Assembly (NCBI RefSeq): GCF_901472535.1 | Contig: NZ_LR590470.1 | Coordinates: 1-64,000, forward strand | From: Sphingobacterium daejeonense | GTDB taxonomy: Bacteria > Bacteroidota > Bacteroidia > Sphingobacteriales > Sphingobacteriaceae | Direction: 5' to 3' | DNA: 64,000 nt | Part shown: positions 54,020 through 62,791 of the stretch, one piece after another | Layout: each line of letters begins with the position of its first letter | Position numbering within the stretch: the first letter of the stretch is position 1 | Translations under genes and position numbers: made by a program | Notes under the pieces: model-generated | Told to the model about the DNA's origin: nothing | The model's input: only the letters and a program-made list of their open reading frames with translations | Databases searched by the model: none

Positions 54020-55294
54020 ATGAATATTCTGATCATCGGCTCTGGAGGTAGAGAGTCTGCCTTTGCCTATAAAATCTCACAAAGCCCAAAACTAAGCAAA
54101 TTATATATCGCTCCAGGGAATGCTGGAACTGAACAATACGGCGAAAATGTTCCGTTGAAAGTTACTGACTTTGAAGGAATCGCCGATTTTGCTTTAAAGA
54201 ATAATGTGGAAATGATTGTTGTAGGTCCTGAAGAGCCATTGGTAAAAGGTATTCATGATTTCTTCCTTTCGAGAGAAGACCTCAAAAATATCGCTATCGT
54301 AGGTCCTCAACAAGAAGGAGCACAGCTGGAAGGATCAAAGGATTTCTCCAAGGAATTCATGATTCGCCATAATATCCCGACTGCAGCGTTCAAGTCATTC
54401 GATAAAACAAACCTTGATGAAGGATTGGCATATTTGGACACTCAAAAATTACCGATCGTATTGAAAGCCGATGGACTGGCACAAGGAAAGGGTGTTTTGA
54501 TCTTAGATTCTTACGAAGAGGCTAAAGCTGAATTGAAAGAAATGATCAACGAGTCCAAATTTGGAGCTGCATCTGATGTAGTCGTGGTAGAGGAGTTCTT
54601 GAAAGGGATTGAACTATCCGTATTTGTTCTTACAGACGGACATGACTATAAAGTATTGCCTTCAGCAAAGGATTATAAAAGGATAGGTGAAGGTGATACA
54701 GGATTGAACACCGGTGGTATGGGTTCTGTTTCTCCAGTTCCATTTGCTGATCAAGCGTTTTTGGACAAAGTGGAATCACGAATTATAAAACCTACCGTTG
54801 ATGGCTTGAAGAAAGATGGTATTCCTTATAAAGGATTTATCTTTATAGGTCTGATGAATGTGGATGGAGAGCCTTATGTTATCGAATATAATGTACGTAT
54901 GGGTGACCCAGAGACAGAATCTGTTCTTGTACGTATTGAGTCTGATTTAGTGGATCTATTGGAAGGTGTTGCTAAGGAAGATCTTGCCAGCCGTTCTTAT
55001 ACCGTTACCGATAAGACTGCAGCTACTGTGGTTATTGTTTCTGGTGGCTATCCAGGAAAATATGAAACAGGAAAGGTTATCTCGAACATGGAGAACGTGA
55101 AAGAGTCTATTGTCTTCCATGCGGGCACAAAACAAGAAGGCGCCAATGTAGTGACTGCAGGCGGCAGGGTATTGGCCGTTACCGCTCTTGAAGAGGATTT
55201 GTTTTCAGCTTTGCAACAGGCAACCGCTGACGCTGGACGCATATTTTTCGAAGGAAAGTACTTCAGAACAGACATTGGATTTGATTTAATATAA
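54020..55294 (+). CDS. purD: Phosphoribosylamine-glycine ligase
   Basis: PurD (GAR synthetase) joins phosphoribosylamine and glycine in de novo purine synthesis. The 424-residue ATP-grasp protein has MNILIIGSGGRESAFAYKI, LYIAPGNAGTEQYGENV, VGPEEPLVKGI, SKDFSKEFM, LKADGLAQGKGVLI, DYKRIGEGDTGLNTGGMGSVSPVPF and YNVRMGDPETESVL, all family hallmarks. Monocistronic, with the tRNA-Glu gene about 100 nt downstream. Confidence 0.97.
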   Translation: MNILIIGSGGRESAFAYKISQSPKLSKLYIAPGNAGTEQYGENVPLKVTDFEGIADFALKNNVEMIVVGPEEPLVKGIHDFFLSREDLKNIAIVGPQQEGAQLEGSKDFSKEFMIRHNIPTAAFKSFDKTNLDEGLAYLDTQKLPIVLKADGLAQGKGVLILDSYEEAKAELKEMINESKFGAASDVVVVEEFLKGIELSVFVLTDGHDYKVLPSAKDYKRIGEGDTGLNTGGMGSVSPVPFADQAFLDKVESRIIKPTVDGLKKDGIPYKGFIFIGLMNVDGEPYVIEYNVRMGDPETESVLVRIESDLVDLLEGVAKEDLASRSYTVTDKTAATVVIVSGGYPGKYETGKVISNMENVKESIVFHAGTKQEGANVVTAGGRVLAVTALEEDLFSALQQATADAGRIFFEGKYFRTDIGFDLI

Positions 55295-55343
55295 AAATAT
55301 TGATTTCAGAGCCAAGGAGTTATATTTTTGCAGGTGAAAATAT

Positions 55344-55374
55344 TTTGGAAGAATAGATAAAGCTTCTATATTTG
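55344..55374 (+). promoter_or_regulatory. Promoter of tRNA-Glu (TTTG, 19 bp, TATATTTG)
   Basis: TTTG at 55344-55347 and TATATTTG at 55367-55374 are separated by exactly 19 bp, the Bacteroidota sigma-A spacing. It is the best complete promoter I saw in the window, lying 18 nt before the tRNA. Confidence 0.8.
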
Positions 55375-55391
55375 CATCACCAAAGCAAAAT

Positions 55392-55466
55392 GGCCCGTTC
55401 GTCTAGGGGTTAGGACGCAAGATTTTCATTCTTGAAACAGGGGTTCGATTCCCCTACGGGCTACCA
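55392..55466 (+). tRNA. tRNA-Glu (anticodon TTC)
   Basis: Cloverleaf read by hand: acceptor GGCCCGT pairs with ACGGGCT (first pair G-T), the anticodon stem CAAGA/TCTTG closes a 7-nt loop TTTTCAT with anticodon TTC, the T arm is AGGGG with TTCGATT and CCCCT, discriminator A, and CCA is encoded. Its last 17 transcribed-strand bases before the final CA (55448-55464) are duplicated at 61407-61423, marking it as an integration target. Confidence 0.95.
55448..55464. repeat. att-like direct repeat, left copy
   Basis: Lies in the T arm and acceptor stem of tRNA-Glu. Identical to 61407-61423. Confidence 0.75.
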
Positions 55467-55486
55467 GATCTAAGATCAAAACATAC

Positions 55487-55526
55487 AAAAGCTTGCAAAT
55501 TGAACGTTTGCAGGCTTTTTTGTTTT
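55487..55526 (+). terminator. Terminator after tRNA-Glu
   Basis: GCTTGCAAA and TTTGCAGGC arms (near-perfect) around a short loop, followed by TTTTTTG. It should end the tRNA transcript. Confidence 0.7.
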
Positions 55527-55564
55527 TATGGCCGGTCAAAATGTTCAGAAATTCGCAAACTTTT

Positions 55565-55597
55565 AGTGAGTCATTAAATTCGATTGAAGTACTCACT
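55565..55597. repeat. Inverted repeat AGTGAGT / ACTCACT
   Basis: Perfect 7-bp arms 19 nt apart, between the tRNA and the integrase remnant. A possible arm-type binding site of the recombinase; unproven. Confidence 0.35.
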
Positions 55598-55699
55598 GAA
55601 ACATATTCAAATCACTGGCTTACAACATGTTCTATAATTGAACATCTTGATACGATTTTGCTGCAAGGCTAATTTTGTTACACTTTTAAATGTTAAATT

Positions 55700-56182
55700 A
55701 TGAGTGCAAATTATTCCTTGCTCTTCTATTTGAAGAAACCAAAGAATTATGTCAGTGGAGCTAAGCCCATTTACATGAGAATTACGATCAATGGATCAGT
55801 CTGTGAAATCTCTACAGGAAAGAATTGTGACCCCAATCGATGGAATTCTAAAGCAAATCGATCAAAAGGAAATACCGAGGAGGTAAAAACTTTAAACAGC
55901 TATTTGGAAACCTTGAATCTGAAAGTTGCAGCTATCCACCTTGAAATCCTGAAAATGGGAGAAACCCCAACAATTGAACTGTTAAAGGCTAAAATTACAG
56001 GGAAGGTAGAAAACCAAAAGAGATTATTGACGGTTTTAAAAGATCATAACCATAAAATGGATTCCTTGCTGGGTAATGGGTTTCGGGAAAATACCTTAAA
56101 GGGTTATAAAACAACCTACTCGCATTTAGAAAATTATATTTCAAAAGAATAAGGGAATATAGGTGTAACCCAGCTTCATTAA
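55700..56182 (+). pseudogene. Tyrosine recombinase (integrase), truncated N-terminal remnant
   Basis: The 150-residue open part has the arm-DNA-binding domain of Bacteroidota phage-type integrases (YSLLFYLKKPKNYVSGAKPIYMRITINGSVCEISTGKNCDPNRWN) and the beginning of the SAM-like core-binding domain (HNHKMDSLLGNGFRENTLKGYKTTYSHLENYI). The frame ends at TAA (56150-56152) where a Tyr is expected, continues in the same frame with GNIGVTQLH, and meets another TAA. The catalytic domain with the RHRY residues is gone. Location right after the tRNA fits an integrase. Non-functional as it stands. Confidence 0.85.
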
Positions 56183-56229
56183 GTGGAGGAGGGCAGGAAT
56201 CTTTACTCGTGAGTTCTCATTAAATGGCA

Positions 56230-57097
56230 TTATCTCGTTTCGAAGATTTCATTAAACAATAATTCCAAGTCCTTTTTAACTTCATCAAAAGCCGGTAGCT
56301 TTCTACTTGCGATCTGATGCCCTAAACTATTTTTCCATGCTCGTTTCACCTTGTTTTCAATTTTAGCATTCAGAAGCTGATCTACACCCGTAAACTCGAG
56401 TCCTTTAAATGCCATTTTCTCTAAAAAAGCCTGTTTAATTTCTGTCCAAGGCAGATTGTCAACATATTTCGACAAATACCAAATATCATAATAGTCTCGA
56501 GGTGCTGTATAGGAGCGTTGAATCAGAGCTCTTAACTTTTCAGATAACACTTCTCTTATATCGTAACAGACAATTTCATTGACTGCAGAACTCAGCTGAT
56601 CAGAATAGTCATGGTACACTGTTTTCATACTAGGTTCAAACAGCATCTTCTCGTACAAAATAATTTCAATCTTAATCGAAGTCGTCCAACGGGAAGGATC
56701 TGGAGGAATTTGGTCCTTCGAATGATCGGCTCCCCAAAACTTTACAATCGCAGCGTAGCCAGTTGGCATATCGTTATGTCGAAGATCGGTGAGCTTTTCT
56801 AAATGTAATTGCATACCAGTACGTTCTTGTACTATTGATATGATTTGTCGCAATAAATCTTCATCCAATTGAAAATCAGGACTGATGGATGTGAAATCTA
56901 AATCTTCTGAAAAACGATAATCCGGGATATAACATTTTCGTAAACATGTTCCTCCTTTGAATATTAACGCTTCTCTAAAGGAATCTATCGAAAATATAGC
57001 ATCGACAAAATGACCTAATACCCAATCCTTGTCAATGGTACTTCTGGACACTTCGTGTTCCCAACGCTTTTTTTTCTATTTCCTTTTTCAGTATCAT
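56230..57097 (-). pseudogene. AbiEii-type nucleotidyltransferase toxin, frameshifted near the start
   Basis: AbiEii toxins of type IV TA systems are nucleotidyltransferases that block growth. The main frame (273 residues) has IFKGGTCLRKCY, the GG(T/S)-type motif of the DNA polymerase beta fold, the acidic RFSEDLDFTS, and a C-terminal region with EVLSEKLRALIQRSYTAPRDYYDIWYL typical of the family. The true start seems to be the ATG at 57097 directly behind the antitoxin stop (TAAATG), giving MILKKEIEKKALEHEVSRST; one extra G in the CCC/GGG at 57060-57062 breaks this frame. Start codons inside the open frame are not obvious, so expression is doubtful unless the shift is a read error. Confidence 0.85.
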
Positions 57098-57898
57098 TTA
57101 GTATTGTTTATTGGATATGTCTAACAATTCTTCCCGGCTGATATTTAACCTTAATCGCCATTCCGAAACAAATTCACCTTCTTCCAATCCCTGGGGATCA
57201 AACAAGTTGTATCTATTATTTACCTGTTTCTTGGCAAAATCTATAAAAGTTTCCATACCTATGATTTGGAGAAGTTCGACCAAGTAGCCAATTCGTTTGG
57301 TAACCGCTATATTATTAATAGCCTGGCAATATTCGACTAATTTATTTGATTGCAATTTCGCTTGTCCGACGGCTCTGATCAGTTCCGCGTAGCCCCCGGA
57401 ATGTTGAGGTAAATCAAAGCAATCTACTATTGTTTTTTCTATATCAGTGATCGGGTAATGAAGATTACCATAACCATTGTGTATGATACCCAGTTTTTTA
57501 TTGGGCGCAATCTTGACGAATTTATAAGAAGTACCTAGAATTGATTTGTCATATTTTTTATGTGTAGTTTGAATAAAGACAGTATTAGAAAACTGTTCCG
57601 TCAACCCATGTAAATTGAGTGCAGACCAATACCCAACAGCACTGTTGTCTGCGATGAAAGTCCCTATGACATATTCATCCCTAAAACCTTGTTTGCAAAA
57701 TTTGCCCTTCTCAATCCGTACAAGCAGTTCCTTGTCTACCAGATTTTCTAGGATTTCACTTAAGTTGTCAAACTTTTGCCCCAATAACTGTTCGATTTCG
57801 GTAAATTTGAATAGCTGAATTTCATAGTCATCCAGCAACTTCAAGAACTCGAGTTGGGGTTTAGTGAGGTTTTCTGATATATAAACGCTGTCTGCCAT
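57098..57898 (-). CDS. AbiEi-type antitoxin/transcriptional regulator
   Basis: AbiEi antitoxins repress their own promoter and counteract AbiEii. The 266-residue protein has an N-terminal winged-helix-like region (KPQLEFLKLLDDYEIQLFKFTEIEQLLGQKFDNLSEILENLVDKELLVRIEKGKF), then the AbiEi domain with YVIGTFIADNSAVGYWSALNLHGLTEQFSNTVFIQTTHKK and VKIAPNKKLGIIHNGYG, and ITDIEKTIVDCFDLPQHSGGYAELIRAV. It is directly upstream of the toxin gene. A perfect 16-bp inverted repeat lies 10 nt before its start codon. Confidence 0.87.
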   Translation of the reverse strand: MADSVYISENLTKPQLEFLKLLDDYEIQLFKFTEIEQLLGQKFDNLSEILENLVDKELLVRIEKGKFCKQGFRDEYVIGTFIADNSAVGYWSALNLHGLTEQFSNTVFIQTTHKKYDKSILGTSYKFVKIAPNKKLGIIHNGYGNLHYPITDIEKTIVDCFDLPQHSGGYAELIRAVGQAKLQSNKLVEYCQAINNIAVTKRIGYLVELLQIIGMETFIDFAKKQVNNRYNLFDPQGLEEGEFVSEWRLRLNISREELLDISNKQY

Positions 57899-57908
57899 AT
57901 TACCTTTT

Positions 57909-57949
57909 GTGGAACGATAAGACCTAAAAATTGGGTCTTATCGTTCCAC
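57909..57949. promoter_or_regulatory. Perfect 16-bp inverted repeat upstream of AbiEi gene (operator candidate)
   Basis: GTGGAACGATAAGACC (57909-57924) and its exact reverse complement GGTCTTATCGTTCCAC (57934-57949), spacer 9 nt. Its place just before the antitoxin gene matches the known autoregulation of AbiE systems through inverted repeats. It could also act as a hairpin in RNA. Confidence 0.7.
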
Positions 57950-58098
57950 GATTGGTAAAGATAAGTAACAATTCTTCAAAAAGCAACGTTTAATAACAAA
58001 TCTCAACAGACCTCTGAAAGAAACTAAAGCGTACCAGTTTATTAATATTTTTAAGATGTATATTCCAATTCGTTATCTTAATACCAAAATAAAAACAA

Positions 58099-61069
58099 GT
58101 GGAGTTCACTAACGACGACATAAGCTATCTTCTCAACCTTTTTAAAGGTCGCGAAGACGTATTTGCTTTACGCTGGGAGAAGGGAAATAAGCGGGTATAT
58201 GCCGGCCTATAGCTATGATCCATACCATTATCGACTACATAAAGCTAATGGTGGTACTTTTCAAAGCTATGCACACAAAACTTACCTGCCATTGTCAGAA
58301 ATGGAAGTTGCTAAACATCTTAAAGGCCTTCAACAGGTTGGAATTTATCCGCTATTGCAAGACAATACCTCTTGGTTTTTAGTAGCTGATTTCGATAAAT
58401 CCGACTGGAAAGAACAGGCATTGAAATTTTTAGAAGCGTGTACTGCTAAAAACGTTCCCGCTTATCTTGAACGGTCCCGTTCCGGCAATGGCGCACATAT
58501 CTGGATTTTCTTTGAGAGCCCTTATTCAGCAAGCAAGAGCCGTAAGCTATTTATAAATATTTTGGAACAATGCGGTGCATTCTCGCCATTTGATAAGAGT
58601 TCCAGCTTTGACCGTCTGTTTCCAAATCAAGATCGCCTGTCAGGGAAAGGTTTAGGAAACCTAATTGCGCTGCCCTTATATTTGCCGGCTGTACAGAAGG
58701 GCAACAGTTCCTTTGTCGATCCTAAAACAATGGATCCATTTCCTGATCAAATCGCATATCTAAAAGAAGTAAAAAGAGTAAGTTTAAATTTACTTGAGGA
58801 ATTATATAACGATACTGGGGCTACTAGTGCAGATAGCTATATCCCAGCTATTGACGAAAAACTTAAGATTACCCTAAGCAATACGATCCGTCTAAATAGT
58901 CACGCTATACCTTTTGTACTCATCAATTTTTTGAAGGAGCAACTTAATTTTGCCAATTCAGCCTTTATTATCAAGAAAAAGTCAGGGAGAAGCACTTTCG
59001 AAACGCCAAGATTTTTAAATTAATTGAAGAAACGGAAAATGAAATCCTCATCCCAAGAGGATTTATTGGGAAATTGCTACGATTCTGTAGAGAAGCACAT
59101 TTAGCACATGACTTTGTCGACAATAGGCGTGAACTCCCGACAATCCAATTCTCTTTTAATGCCGCGTTGCGAAAACATCAAACCACTGCTGTAGGCGCAG
59201 TACGAAAAAAAGATTTCGGGGTAATCGTCGCACCACCAGGAACGGGAAAAACTGTTATTGGCTTGAAGATAATTTCAGTCAAACAACAACCTGCACTTAT
59301 TGTCGTGCACCGTAAACAGTTGTTAGATCAATGGGTAGAACGTATAGAATCATTCTTGGGGATACCAAAAGCAGATATCGGAATTATAGGGCAGGGAAAA
59401 GTAAAATTGGGTACTGGTAAAAATAACCGTTGCAACGATACAAAGTCTTCCAAAACATATCGAAATTATTCAGGACAAATTTGGCACAATTCTAATCGAC
59501 GAATGCCATCATGTTCCGGCGGAATCTTACCGTGCTACCGTCGGAAAACTGAACAGTGTCTATTGCTACAGTCTCACAGCGACTCCTTTTCGGAAATATA
59601 ATGATGATAAATTGATCTTTACTTATCTCGGTGATATCATTATGGAAATCCAACCAGAAGAAATTGAAGATTACAAAAGGGCAAATATCATCGTCCGGAA
59701 TACCAAACTCCATATTCCCTATAATTCTAAAAGCGACAGTTTCGAAACACTTTCCCAAATTCTAATTCATGATACAGCAAGAAACAGATTAATAGTAGAC
59801 GATGTATCCGCAGAGCTAAATCAAGGGAAAAAGGCGGTTATAATTACCGAAAGAAAAGAACATATCGAGACGCTTAATCTATTGCTAAAATCAAATTATG
59901 AAACTATAACGCTCAGCGGAGATGATTCAGACAGCAGCAAGAAAGCGAAATGGAAAACATTGTCAGAAGGGAATTTTCAAGTACTTATTACGACAGGTCA
60001 GTATTTTGGCGAAGGTTCGGATATTCAGCATATCAGCACACTTCTTTTGGCCTATCCCTTTGCTTTCCATGGTAAATTGATTCAATACATCGGTCGGGTG
60101 CAGCGATCCGAGATCAATCCAACGATATACGACTATCGGGATGTACAGATCGATTACCTAGACAAAATGTTTCTCAAACGAAATATATATTACCGTAAAA
60201 TAACCAAACAGGCAACGCTTTTCGACGAACCTACAATGGATTTCCAACCTCAAACCGGTCACCTATTTACTTTAGAAAAGAGTGCCAAAATAGCCGTTGA
60301 GGATCTATCGTTCCATTATGGCTATGTAGCCTTTACTTACAAGGTTCAAGAGATGCATACAGTTTTAGAATTTCATATCGAAAATTTGGAGATTAGGCCT
60401 GAGTTTGAGGTATTAAAACCTTACTTTATCAAGATAATGAAAACTAAAAACATCAAAGTTCAGTTAAACGCAGAATTTGAGTATGGAAAACTGGTTGCAC
60501 AGATTGCCACATCAGAAGATATTGAACGGATAAATAAAGAAATTGTGGAAGGGGTAAAATTTCAGTTTCTGAACAAGGGGGTATTAAGCAAGCTGCCTTT
60601 TCAAAAGCAAAATATTTTGACTTCGGACCAGTTACAGGATGGTGAGACTGTATATGCAAACGAAGAGGAATTATTATCTGAAATCCTTAAACTACGAAAA
60701 TACAAACACTCTAGGCAAGTTCAATTTTTAGCAGATCACCACCAAAGTAATATAATGAAGATTAGGTTTGTTCTCAGTCCATTCGCGTTTGTATTTCTTC
60801 TGTCGGGTGATCAGAAGTACCACGTAATTCTTGAAACCCTAGATACCGAGGAGGCAACATATATCTGGCACATAGAAAAAGATAGGACTACTCTGAAAGA
60901 AGCCATTGTGACGATAGATAAAGATCTGCAGATTATTCGTGAAAAAGATAGACAAAGATTCTTGGAAAATAATCTCCCTGCGAACTTCAACCGTATTTTA
61001 CATGATTATAGCGATCCGGATAGAGGTTTTATTCTCTGGAAAGCATGCTTGGAAGAAATCCTTCATTGA
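58099..61069 (+). pseudogene. TOTE-type primase-helicase, three frameshifts
   Basis: Joined, the frames give about 990 residues: LLNLFKGREDVFALRWEKGN, then the archaeo-eukaryotic primase-like domain (YPLLQDNTSWFLVADFDKSDW with the DxD pair, LERSRSGNGAHIWIFFE with the sxH, SFDRLFPNQDRL), a linker, and a superfamily 2 helicase (APPGTGKTVIGLK, IDECHH, SLTATPFRK, GEGSDIQHIS, QYIGRVQRSE). This is the order of proteins with the TOTE conflict-system primase domain, proposed to act in defence. GTG at 58099 is the only nearby in-frame start. Shifts lie near 58186-58191, in the T run 59012-59016 and in the A run 59419-59423. The net change restores a length divisible by three. Confidence 0.85.
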
Positions 61070-61324
61070 GAAAGATAAGTTTAAGGTTGAAGTTAAAACC
61101 GTGTCATACTGGGAAATATAAAAAATAATGTAACAAGCCCCGACTTTCTCCAGCTTTAGGGATTCTATCCGAAAAATAAAAAAAACCAGCTGATTATCAG
61201 TAGATTTTATCAAAACGACAGCATTCGAATCACTGAAGTTAATAAAAAAATAAATTTTACAATTAAATAATATTAACAAAAATTACTAAATTTATTTAAT
61301 AGCAAATTGCAGCAAAAAAATATA
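61070..61324. other. AT-rich gap at the island end
   Basis: Very AT-rich spacer after the helicase gene. I see no gene, repeat or strong hairpin. Confidence 0.4.
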
Positions 61325-61406
61325 TCAAATCAGTGAGTTATTCGATGAGTTGGAAAAGCGAAGGTTTGTAAGCGGCGGATAAAGAGACTGTTGCCTTAGA
61401 GGTGTT

Positions 61407-61423
61407 ATTCCCCTACGGGCTAC
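61407..61423. repeat. att-like direct repeat, right copy
   Basis: Exact 17-bp copy of the tRNA-Glu 3' part. The preceding bases GGTGTT also resemble the tRNA GGGGTT. It is fused to the 3' end of the serine recombinase remnant. Confidence 0.75.
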
Positions 61424-61424
61424 T

Positions 61425-61461
61425 AAACAGGACAAATGAAATTTATTTTCGTTTGTCCTGG
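61425..61461. terminator. Inverted repeat next to the right att copy
   Basis: CAGGACAAATGAAA and TTTCGTTTGTCCTG form a near-perfect stem around a short AT loop. It lies in the 3' region of the recombinase remnant and may be its terminator or part of the old element end. Confidence 0.45.
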
Positions 61462-62240
61462 TCTTATTTTGGAGTAATCCTTTGATTATCTGAAAGATAT
61501 AGTTTGCGATTGCGTTCATTCGGGTAGTTCGATACGTTTTTCCGTCAAACTCCAATTTTTCAGGGAATATCGAACCTATTATACCTCTCCTTGTGTTGAT
61601 TTCACCCTCGCAGTACATTTTGGAAATGTTTTCTATATACTTTAAAGCCCTGTCCAGAGACTTATCTATATTGATTTTATTTGTGTCAGAACCGTCTTTG
61701 CTCAACTATTCTTCCAAACTCTCGATTCGTTTCTTACACTCATTTTTGATTTCGAGGTATTCCTCATCATCAATAATTTCAGATAACAGTTTGTTGCGTG
61801 CTACTGATAACCTTGCATTTAGTTTATCCATTTCCTGTGCAATCAGTTTCTTTTCGTCAAACGGATTTTTTACGAATTTCTTGTAGTTGTCCAGCAACAG
61901 TTTTTTCACTATTTGAGCATTGCCGTTTAAAGCAAACTGTCGCATACTCTTTTCAAAAATATCGTTGGCTAATTCGGCTTTTTGACGGAAGCCACAGGAG
62001 GAAACGCAATGATAGTAGTAATAACGGCTTGTTCTATATTTTTATTATTTTCAACAATGAAGAGGGAATGTATATAGTTCCCTCTTTTATCAGGTATAGC
62101 CATAAGAAAGACCTAAGCAGCTGAATTTCCAAAAGCGTTCATTCCATTGCTTCAGCACTCCGTTCAACTTTGAAACAAAAAGCGCATAAAAAAATAATAA
62201 ATTTCTTTCGAAACCGAATGGTTGTATTTAAGTCTGTAAT

Positions 62241-62470
62241 TTAACGGTTTATTAAATCATGATAAACTGGTAAAAGTCGTTGTTGCCGAACGAACGGATC
62301 GGTTTCGAAATCTGTGGACTGAACAAATAATTTGGTCAATCTTAACAGGAAGAAATTGATGTTACCTACACCTCTAAACTGACTTGTGAAAGCCTTTATT
62401 TTGACATTGAATGTTTCTGCCGATGCATTTGTACTCTTGTTGTCGAAGTAGTTCAATATGTTCTTTTTGA
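62241..62470 (-). pseudogene. ISL3-like transposase C-terminal fragment
   Basis: About 75 residues: (I)LNYFDNKSTNASAETFNVKIKAFTSQFRGVGNINFFLLRLTKLF. The NASAE-x-FNxKIK pattern with the catalytic Glu and the FRGV matches the end of ISL3-type (ISAon1-like) transposases in Bacteroidota. The rest of the gene is absent and I could not identify the IS ends. Confidence 0.78.
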
Positions 62471-62791
62471 AGGATATTTATGTTCTGGGGACGGTATTCA
62501 AGGATTTAAACTCTACCTTCCCAACTTTAACCGTTCACCTATGAATGTTGGTGACTGAAATTGACCCTGGACTCGTTAGAAGTAAGTTCTTTGGTAGTGG
62601 ACTTAGAGAGGTTTCCACATTTGGTTTAAATAATAATCCTATGATCAACATGTTTATAGAAACAGACATCAAAAATGTTGGAACCTGAAGATGGCACACA
62701 ACTTGCGGAATATCAGTTGATTTCATTTTGGCTCGGAGGAAATTCAGGCTCCGTGGACATAGCCATCAGATTACCTAAAGCCCCCAACAAT
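62471..62791. other. Gap between transposase fragment and hydrolase gene
   Basis: No supported gene. A 47-codon plus-strand frame from ATG 62545 to TGA about 62688 (MLVTEIDPGLVRSKFFGSGLREVS...) could be the tail of an unknown gene, and the hydrolase frame itself is open upstream to about 62675. Probably leftover of earlier insertions. Confidence 0.35.

Larger units (their letters stand above)
55448..61423. mobile_element. tRNA-Glu-anchored genomic island (degenerate)
   Basis: About 6 kb between two exact 17-bp copies of ATTCCCCTACGGGCTAC (55448-55464 in the tRNA, 61407-61423 downstream). Contents: a broken tyrosine integrase next to the tRNA end, an AbiE-like toxin-antitoxin pair and a TOTE-type primase-helicase gene. 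Layout, att-like repeats and gene types fit an integrative element that lost mobility. That both repeats come from one integration event is inference. Confidence 0.75.
61325..62034 (-). pseudogene. Serine recombinase C-terminal remnant with in-frame stop
   Basis: From about 62034 the minus strand reads the end of the recombinase zinc ribbon (KYRTSRYYYYHCVSSCGFRQKAEL), then NAQIVKKLLLDNYKKFVKNPFDEKKLIAQEMDKLNARLSVARNKLLSEIIDDEEYLEIKNE and KKRIESLEE. A TAG at 61706-61708 interrupts it where a Lys or Gln/Glu codon is expected; the frame goes on with IIGSIFPEKLEFDGKTYRTTRMNAIANYI. The N-terminal catalytic domain is missing. The last about 50 residues run through the att copy and look like non-native sequence. 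Confidence 0.82.

Noticed and set aside
62675..62791. N-terminal extension of the alpha/beta hydrolase
   Set aside because: The first 39 codons precede a clear signal peptide, so they are unlikely to be part of the protein.
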